Position numbers and translations under genes: made by a program. Shown piece by piece: positions 20,008 through 30,237 of a stretch of 64,000 nucleotides of DNA (positions are counted from its first letter, which is position 1; each line of letters starts with the position of its first letter). This stretch comes from Butyrivibrio sp. MC2021. GTDB taxonomy: Bacteria; Bacillota; Clostridia; Lachnospirales; Lachnospiraceae. The notes beneath the pieces were generated by a model. The model had not been told where the DNA came from. It did not search any database and worked only from the letters and a program-made list of their open reading frames with translations. The stretch is taken from the NCBI RefSeq assembly GCF_000621605.1, contig NZ_JHXX01000004.1, forward strand, positions 1 through 64,000, given 5' to 3'.

Positions 20008-20718
20008 TTATGCAATGGCCCGGCTAAGGTATCTGCCGGAATTCTTCTCCGCAAAATGGGCCAGAACCTCGATAAGCGCTCCGATGATCCAGTAAACAAG
20101 GGCTGCTGCCAGATAGCTCTCAAGATAGCTGTAATAAAGAAGGCTGGGTAGCAAGGCTCCCGTCATTATCTCGGTGACAGCAATGGCACTTACAAGATTT
20201 GATGCCTTTAAAAGACCGATCAGTGAATTCTGAAGGCCGGGAAGCAGTATAGGCACCATCTGTGGGAAGATCACTCTGATGAGAGTCTGAAATCTTGTAA
20301 GGCCAATGCTGTAGCCTGCTTCGTACTGGGTTTTATCGATACCCCGAAAGGCCCCTCGCACCGCTTCGCTTAGGGAGCAGCTGGTTCCCAGGATCAGGGC
20401 AAAAAAGCCGATGTATATAGGATTCACATCACTGATGGGCACTGAAATATGCAGCGCCCCGGCCACATCATTGTAAAAGGTCATAAACAGAAGGTTGTAC
20501 AAAAGAAGGGCAACCATCATGGGAAGTCCCATGTAGACTGTCACGAAGACCGCGAGGATCTGTGACAGCACCGGAACCCTGTAGTGCCTGACAGTGGCAA
20601 TGACGGTTCCCAGGATTATAGCAACCACGAAGGTTATAACCGTTAGCTTTAATGTGACCGGTGCATATAGAAAGGCCGATTTTAATGCATCTGTAAAGCT
20701 GTTAATATTAAACGACAT
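20008..20718 (-). CDS. Amino-acid ABC transporter permease (second of pair)
   Basis: 236 residues with five TM segments and the HisM-type coupling loop ('EAGYSIGLTRFQTLIRVIFP'). Starts within the end of the preceding permease gene (11-base overlap), indicating translational coupling. With its partner it forms a heterodimeric channel, as TcyL/TcyM do. Confidence 0.92.
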   Translation of the reverse strand: MSFNINSFTDALKSAFLYAPVTLKLTVITFVVAIILGTVIATVRHYRVPVLSQILAVFVTVYMGLPMMVALLLYNLLFMTFYNDVAGALHISVPISDVNPIYIGFFALILGTSCSLSEAVRGAFRGIDKTQYEAGYSIGLTRFQTLIRVIFPQMVPILLPGLQNSLIGLLKASNLVSAIAVTEIMTGALLPSLLYYSYLESYLAAALVYWIIGALIEVLAHFAEKNSGRYLSRAIA

Positions 20719-21418
20719 ACGCTCTCCCGCCGATAAGTCTTTTTTCTACTAAAAGGAAACTGCCCTTCAAAAGAAGGCTGAAGGAAATGTAGATGATCGT
20801 GGCTGCAATGTAGCCCTCCAGGGTGTGGCCTGTGGCAGCTCCCAGGGTCTTGGCCTTGCCCAGAACGTCCACAACTCCCAGGGTAAATACCAGAGAGGTG
20901 TTCTGGAAAACTCCCACAAAGTCTACGCCGTAGTGGGGAAGTGCCACCTTAAAGGCCTGGAGAAGCACGATCCTGAAAAAGGTCTGTGCCCCCGTCATCC
21001 CAATGGAATATCCTGCTTCCGTCTGGATTGCCGGCACTGAAGTGATAGCTCCTCGAAAGATTTCCCCTAAAAAAGCCCCCTCATTCAGGATGATCGCTAT
21101 CTCTACAAAAACCGCAGGTTCAATCCTATTCAGGTTAATTCCGAATAACCCCATGAACAGTTCTCCCAAAACCAGTGGAATGCCGTAGAAAGCTATCATC
21201 ATCTGTACCAGCAAGGGTGTGCCTCTCATAAATGATATGTACACACTCAGGATCTGCTTTACAACCGGGATCTCCTTAAGCCTTAGCACCGCTACGAAAA
21301 TTGCAAGTATGGTTCCCAGAAGCATTGACCAGAACACGATGTGAAAATTAACAGAAAGACAGGCAATGATCTTGGGAAAAACATTTATGAATCTCTCAGC
21401 GCTAAAGTAACTACCCAT
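20708..21418 (-). CDS. Amino-acid ABC transporter permease (first of pair)
   Basis: 236 residues; five TM segments; 'FMRGTPLLVQMMIAFYGIPL' and EAA loop 'TEAGYSIGMTGAQTFFRIV' mark a HisQM/TcyL-type permease. Follows the binding-protein gene by 5 bases. Distinct from the second permease in sequence, so a heterodimer is likely. Confidence 0.93.
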   Translation of the reverse strand: MGSYFSAERFINVFPKIIACLSVNFHIVFWSMLLGTILAIFVAVLRLKEIPVVKQILSVYISFMRGTPLLVQMMIAFYGIPLVLGELFMGLFGINLNRIEPAVFVEIAIILNEGAFLGEIFRGAITSVPAIQTEAGYSIGMTGAQTFFRIVLLQAFKVALPHYGVDFVGVFQNTSLVFTLGVVDVLGKAKTLGAATGHTLEGYIAATIIYISFSLLLKGSFLLVEKRLIGGRAYVV

Positions 21419-21423
21419 AGGTA

Positions 21424-22278
21424 TTATTCCTCTTCGGTTACGTCATATCCGACCCATTTGATGGCAAGCTCTGAAAGAGTGCCGTTTTCCTTAAGTGTCT
21501 TCAGGGCTCCGTCGATGGCATCTCTGAGGGCCTGTTCTTCAGGATCGTTCTTGCGATACAGATAGTAGGTCTTTGAATTGTTGATAGGATCACCTACTGA
21601 CTTAAGCCAGTCCTTTCCGTCATCGCTGAAGTTCTTGTTCATCTTGGTTACATCGCTCTTTTTAAGTACTGAAGCTGCTGCTGCACCTGACTTAAGAGCT
21701 GCTGCGCCTTCTTCGTCAGAGCTGGACTCTGAATTAACAAGGACAACTTCCTGTCCGGGGTGCTCCTCATTCCACTTGGTGAGGATCTGGGTTGTTGCAC
21801 TGGTTGCTCCGCCGGTTCTGATCTTCTGGCCTGTAAGGTCCTCAAGTGACTGAACATTGCTGTCTATAAGAACTGCAAGATATGTGATATATGATGTGTA
21901 AGACTCGGCTGAGAAAAGATATTTCTCCTCACGCTCCGGTGTGTACTCATACTGATGAGCTGCCACATCGATCTTTCCTGATTCCAGTGAAAGCACAAGC
22001 TGATCAAAAGCCATAGACTGATATTCAAATTCGTACTGAGGAAGGAGCTCGTCGATGGCTGCAAGAACATCGTACTCATAGCCAACTGCATCTCCGTTTT
22101 CATCTATGTAGCAATAAGGGTTGTAATTGATACCTGAACCAATAACTACCTTGGTCACACCCTCGGCGCTTCCTGCTGCCGATGCACTTCCACTGCTGCC
22201 ACAGCCCACCAGAGACATACCCATTACTGCGCTCATTGCTCCTGCTACAACTACCTTTTTAATGTTCTCTCTTCTCAT
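21424..22278 (-). CDS. Amino-acid ABC transporter substrate-binding lipoprotein
   Basis: Start at 22278 (MRRENIKKVVVAG) behind GGAGGAG; the TTG two codons earlier is less likely. 284 residues: lipobox (VMGMSLVGC), then an SBP_bac_3 fold ('VGYEYDVLAAIDELLP', 'SGKIDVAAHQYEYTPERE', 'LEDLTGQKIRTGGATSATTQ'). The adjacent LysR gene and the nearby nitrogenase-like sulfur genes point to cystine or another sulfur-bearing amino acid. First gene of the five-gene operon, preceded by a leader with a terminator-like hairpin and an upstream promoter. Confidence 0.92.
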   Translation of the reverse strand: MRRENIKKVVVAGAMSAVMGMSLVGCGSSGSASAAGSAEGVTKVVIGSGINYNPYCYIDENGDAVGYEYDVLAAIDELLPQYEFEYQSMAFDQLVLSLESGKIDVAAHQYEYTPEREEKYLFSAESYTSYITYLAVLIDSNVQSLEDLTGQKIRTGGATSATTQILTKWNEEHPGQEVVLVNSESSSDEEGAAALKSGAAAASVLKKSDVTKMNKNFSDDGKDWLKSVGDPINNSKTYYLYRKNDPEEQALRDAIDGALKTLKENGTLSELAIKWVGYDVTEEE

Positions 22279-22341
22279 AATCAAAACTCCTCCTTTGTTT
22301 TTCTTTGATCCAGACCGCTGTATATGACAGTGTTTTTATGT

Positions 22342-22399
22342 AAAAAAATAAACCGGAGCGTTTCAATCTACCCAATGATAGTAAATCAAAACCTCCGGT
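22342..22399 (-). terminator. Leader terminator/attenuator upstream of the ABC operon
   Basis: ACCGGAG at 22352-22358 pairs with CTCCGGT at 22393-22399, with an inner imperfect stem (TTTCAATCTAC against GTAAATCAAA). On minus it is followed by TATTTTTTTA. It lies 65 bases before the binding-protein start but downstream of a promoter at 22433-22461, so it would be in the 5' leader. It could instead simply end the LysR transcript. Confidence 0.65.
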
Positions 22400-22432
22400 T
22401 GTCCGGTCAGCTGTTATATATTTGTTGTATTT

Positions 22433-22504
22433 AATATAAAGGAAAGAGCTTTGTTGCACAATTACAGGGGCTTTATCTGTGGCGATAACGAAAGCTTATC
22501 GGTG
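22433..22504 (-). promoter_or_regulatory. ABC operon promoter with GCGATAA dyad
   Basis: On minus, TTGTGC (22456-22461) is 17 bases from TATATT (22433-22438). Upstream, CGATAAGCTTTCGTTATCG (22483-22501) is an inverted pair of the CGATAA element also found before yezD and cysK. Likely operator for the adjacent LysR protein; this is inferred. Confidence 0.5.
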
Positions 22505-22531
22505 TGGTTGGGTCCACTTTCCACTTCCGCT

Positions 22532-23434
22532 TCACACTGCAGAATAGGCTTCCAGCTTTTTGATATAGGCCTGGCCCATGTCGCTGAGGACATTGCCTTT
22601 GCGGACGATGTAGCCCAGAGTGATGATATCCTCCTCTTTTAACTTGATAACATTGAAATCCGTGGTATTAAGAGAAGCGTCCAGAAGGCCCGAACCAACG
22701 GCATATCCGTTAAGTCCGATCATGAGCTCCATGGAGGTTGCTCTCTCGTTGGTGGTCACAACCTTCTGGTAATCGTAGGTAGCAAGGGCCTCTTCCTTAT
22801 AGTAAAAAGAGTTGTTGTCACCCTGGTCGAATACCATGCAGGGATAGTCCTTCAGGTCCTCCAGGGAAAGCTCCGCCCTGTCCGCAAGAGGATGGTTCTT
22901 CCAGAGATATACGTAGGTGTTGCACTGGAAAAGCTCGTGGAATTCAAGGGATGCGTCGGCAAATACCTTTTTGAACATCTTTCTGTTAAAGTCGCTGACA
23001 GCAATGACTCCCACTTCGCTTCTAAGGGTCTTAAGGTCCTCAATTACTTCGCTGGTCTGGGTTTCACGGACGCTGTACTGATATGCGTCGCAGTCGAAAT
23101 CCTTAACCACCTCAATAAAAGCATTAACCGCAAAGGTGTAGTGCTGCATTGATACCGCAAAGGTAGGCTTCTCCACCTTGGCATCAAGATATTTGTGCTC
23201 TATCTTCTCATACTGCTCCACAACGCTTCTGGCGTAGGCGATGAACTCACCACCGGCAACTGTTGTCACAACTCCGTTATGAACACGCTGGAAGATCTGT
23301 ATCCCCAGCTCGCTCTCCAGCTCCCTCACGGCACTGGACAGTCCCGGCTGTGAAACATAGAGCCTGTCTGCGGCTTTTCTCATGGAGCATTCTTCATCGA
23401 TTGCAATTACATATTTTAACTGTAAAATGGTCAT
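22532..23434 (-). CDS. LysR-family transcriptional regulator (CysB/YtlI-like)
   Basis: 300 residues. N-terminal winged helix 'MTILQLKYVIAIDEECSMRK' with 'AADRLYVSQPGLSSAVRELE'; C-terminal effector-binding domain. LysR proteins of this kind (CysB, CysL, YtlI) sense sulfur-assimilation intermediates such as O-acetylserine. Position between the nitrogenase-like sulfur operon and a cystine-type transporter makes it the obvious local regulator, but its effector cannot be read from the sequence. TATAAT-like -10 at 23474-23479 gives it its own promoter. Confidence 0.9.
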   Translation of the reverse strand: MTILQLKYVIAIDEECSMRKAADRLYVSQPGLSSAVRELESELGIQIFQRVHNGVVTTVAGGEFIAYARSVVEQYEKIEHKYLDAKVEKPTFAVSMQHYTFAVNAFIEVVKDFDCDAYQYSVRETQTSEVIEDLKTLRSEVGVIAVSDFNRKMFKKVFADASLEFHELFQCNTYVYLWKNHPLADRAELSLEDLKDYPCMVFDQGDNNSFYYKEEALATYDYQKVVTTNERATSMELMIGLNGYAVGSGLLDASLNTTDFNVIKLKEEDIITLGYIVRKGNVLSDMGQAYIKKLEAYSAV

Positions 23435-23489
23435 TTTTTATACCTCGTATCCCAGTATTTATCTGCTTTTCACATTATAACACAAGCAA

Positions 23490-23516
23490 AGCAAAAGGCA
23501 GCCCCGAAGAGCTGCC
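23490..23516 (-). terminator. Intrinsic terminator of the nitrogenase-like operon
   Basis: GGCAGC at 23497-23502 pairs with GCTGCC at 23511-23516 around a tight TCTTCGGG-type loop, then TTTTGCTTTG on minus. It ends transcription 45 bases after the NifX-like gene. Confidence 0.85.
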
Positions 23517-23561
23517 CCAGCAAAAGAAAAAAGAAAAGAATATTATGACCTTCATTAGAAG

Positions 23562-24023
23562 TCATTGGCGTAATGAAATGTGATTATCTATCTTGGAAAA
23601 ATAAGTAGATATCTTAGTCAGTGCTTCATCTACGGTGCAGTCAACGTCAAAGGAGGCGATGGCCTTCTTTTCCAGCTGCCTGGTGGCCTGGAAGCCTATC
23701 TTTTTGCAGACAAGGCTTCTGCAGTCAGCGATGAGTTCCACCTTGGCAGAGTGACTGTCGGGACCTGTGCAGCCCCCGCCCTGTCTGCCATTGCCGCAGC
23801 CGCTGCCGGATCCGTTTCCGCAGCCGTTACCGCTTCCGCCGCAGGCTGAGCCGCCGGCTGCCAAAGAGCCCTCTGCAGCGCCTTCCTCCTGTGGCACCTG
23901 TCTTACTTCCTTCTTGTGGTACTCTGTTCCCTCAACCTCATAGATAATGAAGCTGTCAGCAGCACCGAAGGTAAGGTCTATGTTTTTTTCATCCGATGAA
24001 GCAATTGCAATTAAATATGACAT
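23562..24023 (-). CDS. NifX/NafY-like cofactor-carrier protein with Gly/Cys-rich insert
   Basis: 153 residues. The ends match the dinitrogenase iron-molybdenum-cofactor-binding fold: 'YLIAIASSDEKNIDLTFGAA' and 'LIADCRSLVCKKIGFQATRQL'. Residues about 55-88 are an insertion made almost wholly of Gly, Asn, Ser and four Cys, spaced C-x6-C-x7-C-x8-C. This is absent from ordinary NifX/NafY and from the second copy at 35466. It might hold metal or a Fe-S precursor. Last gene of the operon that starts with the NifH-like gene, 14 bases after the K-like gene. Confidence 0.78.
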   Translation of the reverse strand: MSYLIAIASSDEKNIDLTFGAADSFIIYEVEGTEYHKKEVRQVPQEEGAAEGSLAAGGSACGGSGNGCGNGSGSGCGNGRQGGGCTGPDSHSAKVELIADCRSLVCKKIGFQATRQLEKKAIASFDVDCTVDEALTKISTYFSKIDNHISLRQ

Positions 24024-24037
24024 CTGTATTTCCTGCC

Positions 24038-25336
24038 TTAGTTAAATCTCTGGGATGCTACGGTGTAAATATCCTCAATAAGTCTGATACCGCCGGTGTA
24101 GCCCGCAATGAAATCATCTAATACGATCTTGTCCCTTACAGGCCAGGACACATTAAGGAAGTTACCCTTAAGCTCCTCTGTGAGCTCTCTCTCGTAGTAG
24201 CCGCCCAGGATAAGAGGATATCCGTGATAATCATGCTCTTTTATCTGCTGGTGGATCTTGTAGCCGTCTGTCTCAAACTCCACCTCAGCCTGGATGCCAT
24301 AGTTGAGCTTCTTGAACTCCTCGGCAATGGCCTCTCTGTGCTCCTTTGGAGTGTCATCGGTGATGAACTGCTTCGCGGGCACAAGGCCAAGGTCGTTGGT
24401 AAGGAACTTGGTGATACCAAGAACATACTGAGCATCGCCCACAACAGTGAACTGCTTGTTGATTACACGGTTCTCCAGGAAAAGATCTGCAAATCTCTCG
24501 ATAAGGTAGTAGTAATAATTCTCATGCTCTGTGATGACAGCCTCAACCTTTTGCTTATCAAGTCCCGCAAACTCGCCCACTTCGCGAAGGAACTTGCTGG
24601 TCTCGAAAGCGCCCACGGGAAGAGTCTTGTAGTGAAGATAAGGAGTTCCGAACTTCTTCTCCATCTTCTTTACATTCTTAAGGGATACCCAGGGTGAGAT
24701 CAAAAGATTGAACTGAGCCTTGGGGATCTTGTTGATGTTGTCGATGCCCTTTTTGTAGCCGAAGATAACGTTGGGCTTGAGGCCGATTTCCTTAAGGAGC
24801 TTCTCGATCTCGTTGTAGTTGCCGTTCCAGTACAGATCCTGGTAGGGAACGTCCACCCAGACATTTACAAGGCCCTCTTCCTTCTCATCAGTCTTTTTCA
24901 GATACTGATCAACGATGGCTTCGATGACTTGCTCATGTCCCTTGTAGTTGTTGCCCTTAAATCCCGCTGTGGGAGCGTAGATTACAGGCTTTTCGGAGTC
25001 AGCAAATTCTGAAACCACTTCCCCGGAGTCATCACCTACGATTTCGGGAATGCAGCCTGTAAGCACCACATAGAGATCTGCGTCAATTACCTTCAGGGCA
25101 TTTTCGATGGTGGAATGGAGCTTTTTTACACCGCCGAATACAACGTCCTTCTCATTTATACTGGTGCAGGGAAAAATGTTTGGTGAAAAATATCCGCTGC
25201 TTCCGTTACTGTCGGAAAGCTTCTGAGCGCAGCCGGGGCCTGAGTGAAGCACCGGAATGGCTCTGTCTATAGCCTGCACTGTCTGCATTGCGCCAAGGGC
25301 GCATTTATATCTTTGTTTATCTAATAATTTTGCCAC
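24038..25336 (-). CDS. NifK-like nitrogenase superfamily subunit (pair 1)
   Basis: 432 residues, shorter than NifK of true nitrogenases (about 520). Cysteines for the P-cluster are in register: Cys12 ('KCALGAM'), Cys36 ('VLHSGPGCA') and Cys95 ('VLTGCIPEIVGDD'). Other family landmarks: 'VVFGGVKKLHSTIENAL', 'APTAGFKGNNYKGHE', 'LPVGAFETSKFLREVGEFAG'. Expected to form an alpha2-beta2 complex with the D-like protein encoded just upstream. The spacer before its start contains tandem copies of the upstream gene's 3' end. A catalytic role in reducing an organosulfur compound is inferred from context, not sequence. Confidence 0.85.
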   Translation of the reverse strand: MAKLLDKQRYKCALGAMQTVQAIDRAIPVLHSGPGCAQKLSDSNGSSGYFSPNIFPCTSINEKDVVFGGVKKLHSTIENALKVIDADLYVVLTGCIPEIVGDDSGEVVSEFADSEKPVIYAPTAGFKGNNYKGHEQVIEAIVDQYLKKTDEKEEGLVNVWVDVPYQDLYWNGNYNEIEKLLKEIGLKPNVIFGYKKGIDNINKIPKAQFNLLISPWVSLKNVKKMEKKFGTPYLHYKTLPVGAFETSKFLREVGEFAGLDKQKVEAVITEHENYYYYLIERFADLFLENRVINKQFTVVGDAQYVLGITKFLTNDLGLVPAKQFITDDTPKEHREAIAEEFKKLNYGIQAEVEFETDGYKIHQQIKEHDYHGYPLILGGYYERELTEELKGNFLNVSWPVRDKIVLDDFIAGYTGGIRLIEDIYTVASQRFN

Positions 25337-25346
25337 TTTTTCATCT

Positions 25347-25484
25347 CCTCGCTATATGATTTCGATATTACCTTGTTAAGTGCTCTGCTCCTGGGGTTCT
25401 CACTAGATTCGCAACTACCTCATCAAGTGTTCACCCAGGGCTCGCACTAAACTCGACAATACCTCGTTAAGTGCTCTGCTCCAG
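25347..25484 (-). repeat. Three imperfect tandem copies of the D-like gene 3' end
   Basis: Units at 25439-25484, 25394-25438 and 25347-25393 (45-47 bases) each contain a form of AGCACTTAACGAGGTA. The first unit includes the last codons and stop of the D-like gene; the other two fill the spacer to the K-like gene. Confidence 0.75.
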
Positions 25485-26933
25485 GAACTTATCCACGTTC
25501 TGTTTGTACCACCAGTCTGTATATGGAAGCTTAGTCCTCTTAGCAAGATTCTGCTCGAAGCTTCTGTTTCTGATGCTGTCCAGAATTGAATGAGCAAACT
25601 CAAGGGTGTGCTTGTAACCGAAGATCATGTACTCATCAGCAACATAAACAGCAGGAGTGCCGTTCTTGATAGCCCATACTGTTGAGCCGGGATGTCTTGA
25701 AAGGTACATGTCAGGCTTGTACTTGTTGAGGATGTTCATAACCTCAAAGTTCTGCTGATCCGCTACGGATGCTTCAAAATCAATGTCATTATCAAGGAGA
25801 TACTTCATTGAAGGAGGAACGTCTCCGTTCTCATACTTCTTGTCGTAGTGCCATGCAAGAGCCCATACAACCTTGATGCCAAGCTCGTCAAGAACACGGG
25901 ATACCTCGAAAGTGTAGCCGGGACCCATTCCGATAACTGCGGTGAGACCCTTGAGCTCCTTCTTAACTTCCTCGATCTGTGGAATGTAAATAGCTCTCTG
26001 CTCTTCTATGTACTTCTCGATCTTGTCGCTTCTTCCTGTGACCTTTCCGATCTCACGAAGCCAGGTCTCAAAGCCCACGATACCGCACTGGTTGATGCTT
26101 CTTACATAAGGAACGCCGTACTTTTCCTCAAGAACATTTCCCACGTAGTTGCCCAGAGTTCCGCAGATACAGGTTGTGGCAATAGCCTCTGACATATGTG
26201 AGAGCTCTTCTACTGTGGAATTGCAGTAAAGGAATACGGGATCAAGGTCGAAGTTCTTGAACATCTCGATGATCTCAGGTCTTGCACTCTCATAGAAGTT
26301 CTTGAAGTTGATCCTGTTGGTCTTAACTCCTTCTCTTGGAGGCTGAACGATTCCGGAAAGAACCGCATGGTCTGCAATATCAAAGCCTGTCGCCCAGATT
26401 CTGGACTTGAAGCCTTCGCAGTGAACAGCGATAACGGGAACTTCGATCTGTTCTTTTACCTCGTCAACAACGCTGTCGATATCCTCTCCGATGATACCTG
26501 TGGCGCAGGAGCTGGATACAAAAATAGCCTTGGGTGAATATCTTTTGTTAACCTCAAAAATAATGTCCTTAAGTGCCTTTGTGGAACCAAAGATTGTGTC
26601 ATTCTCATTCATGTCTGTTCCTACATAAATGGTGCTCGTGGTAACACCTCTCTTTTTGGCCATAACCTTATCAAGGTAGTATGTGCCTGCGGCAGCCACA
26701 GAGCAGCCTGCAGGGCCGTGGTGAATAAGCGCCACATCTCTTATGGCTGAGAGCTGGCCCAGAGCACAGCTTGAAAGACATGAGCTTGACTGGGAAAAGC
26801 ATCTTGAACAGCCCTTTAAGGTTCCGCACTCACTCTGGCTTGCCAGATCTTTAAGTGAACCGATGTAGCCTGTGATGGAACCGATACGGTTCTCTCTTGT
26901 GGCCACATTGGAATTATTTAAATTTGTTGCCAT
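25467..26933 (-). CDS. NifD-like nitrogenase superfamily subunit (pair 1)
   Basis: 488 residues. P-cluster cysteines: Cys52, Cys77 ('LIHHGPAGCS') and Cys143 ('SSSCATGIIGEDI'). NifD-like 'HCEGFKSR' at 171-178. 'CGTLGNYVGNVLEEKYGVP' places Cys257 exactly where NifD Cys275 holds FeMo-co (11 residues before EEKYG in both). In the ungapped C-terminal alignment the FeMo-co His442 position is Phe438 ('MIFGYKHT'); a His lies four residues later. Extra cysteines cluster at 36-56. These traits fit a cofactor-bearing reductase or scaffold rather than a P-cluster-only protein. Starts 40 bases after the CysK-like gene. Confidence 0.85.
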   Translation of the reverse strand: MATNLNNSNVATRENRIGSITGYIGSLKDLASQSECGTLKGCSRCFSQSSSCLSSCALGQLSAIRDVALIHHGPAGCSVAAAGTYYLDKVMAKKRGVTTSTIYVGTDMNENDTIFGSTKALKDIIFEVNKRYSPKAIFVSSSCATGIIGEDIDSVVDEVKEQIEVPVIAVHCEGFKSRIWATGFDIADHAVLSGIVQPPREGVKTNRINFKNFYESARPEIIEMFKNFDLDPVFLYCNSTVEELSHMSEAIATTCICGTLGNYVGNVLEEKYGVPYVRSINQCGIVGFETWLREIGKVTGRSDKIEKYIEEQRAIYIPQIEEVKKELKGLTAVIGMGPGYTFEVSRVLDELGIKVVWALAWHYDKKYENGDVPPSMKYLLDNDIDFEASVADQQNFEVMNILNKYKPDMYLSRHPGSTVWAIKNGTPAVYVADEYMIFGYKHTLEFAHSILDSIRNRSFEQNLAKRTKLPYTDWWYKQNVDKFLEQST

Positions 26934-26973
26934 TTTATTCTCTCCTACAAAACTATTTGAATTATCAGTTTCT

Positions 26974-27969
26974 TTATTCCTCTGTGGTGAAGAGGTTGGT
27001 TGAAAGGTATCTGAGTCCTGTGTCAGGGAAAATAGCTACGATATTCTTGCCCTTGTTCTCAGGTCTCTGAGCCAGAAGCTTAGCCGCATAAAGAGCTGCT
27101 CCTGAAGATGCTCCGATGAGAATACCGTCGTTTCTTGCGGCTTCTCTTGCTGCCTCATAGGCATCCAGAGCCTCTACTGCGATCCACTCGTCGTAGATCT
27201 TTCTGTCAAAGGTAGCAGGGATCAGGTTCTCAGGCACTCCCTCAAAAGGATGTACTCCTGTGATCTCCTCGTCGGGAACGGGCTTCTCTGCTGATGGCAG
27301 GGAATTTGGTCCGGGCTGAACAGCCACAACCTTGATATTGGGATTCTTTTCCTTGAGATATGCTCCTGTTCCGGAGATGGTTCCGCCGGTTCCTACGCAG
27401 GCTACAAGGATGTCTACTTTGCCGTCGGTGTCTTCCCAGATCTCAGGTCCTGTGGTTCTCTTATGAACATCAGGGTTAGCAGGATTGGAGCACTGATCCA
27501 CAAAGGTAACGCCCTCTTCCTTATCAAGAACGTTTTCTTTAAGAGCCTTGATGGCTGCAATAAAGTCGCCCTTGGTCTCCTCAAGGGTCTTTGCAATTGT
27601 AGGCTCCTCGGTAAGCTTGATGGTCTTTCCGCCAAAGGCCTGGATAACCTGGAATCTCTCCTTACTTACCTGATCCTGGATATATACTCTGAAAGGGTAG
27701 CCCTTGGCAGCTGCGATGGCTGCAAGGCCGATACCTGTATTTCCGCTGGTGGTCTCCACCACTGTATCCCCGGGTTTAAGTTTTCCGCTTTTCTCCGCAT
27801 CCTCGATCATAGCCAGTGCGATTCTGTCCTTTACGCTCTGATTGGGGTTAAAATATTCAAGCTTTCCGATTATGTTTGCCTCAAGACCGTGATGCTTCTG
27901 GAAGCCCCCAAGGTTAAGCAGGGGTGTTCTTCCCACAAGTTCTGTAATAGACTGATGTATATTTCCCAT
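26974..27969 (-). CDS. Divergent cysteine-synthase-family PLP enzyme
   Basis: 331 residues, fold type II. PLP lysine in 'NPNQSVKDRIAL', phosphate loop '[19 protein letters not shown]', 'GTGGTISGTGAYLKEK', and a C-terminal 'FPDTGLRYLSTNLF'. Unlike CysK, the loop after the first domain reads 'YIQDQVSKERFQVIQAFGG' instead of '[18 protein letters not shown]', and there is an insertion of about 20 residues near 155-175. It is embedded in the nitrogenase-like operon, 14 bases after the NifH-like gene. It probably joins a released sulfur species (sulfide or a thiol) to O-acetylserine or another acceptor. The altered loop suggests a changed substrate. Confidence 0.86.
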   Translation of the reverse strand: MGNIHQSITELVGRTPLLNLGGFQKHHGLEANIIGKLEYFNPNQSVKDRIALAMIEDAEKSGKLKPGDTVVETTSGNTGIGLAAIAAAKGYPFRVYIQDQVSKERFQVIQAFGGKTIKLTEEPTIAKTLEETKGDFIAAIKALKENVLDKEEGVTFVDQCSNPANPDVHKRTTGPEIWEDTDGKVDILVACVGTGGTISGTGAYLKEKNPNIKVVAVQPGPNSLPSAEKPVPDEEITGVHPFEGVPENLIPATFDRKIYDEWIAVEALDAYEAAREAARNDGILIGASSGAALYAAKLLAQRPENKGKNIVAIFPDTGLRYLSTNLFTTEE

Positions 27970-27983
27970 ACCTTCTCTCCTTT

Positions 27984-30229
<2,246 letters not shown>

Positions 30230-30237
<8 letters not shown>

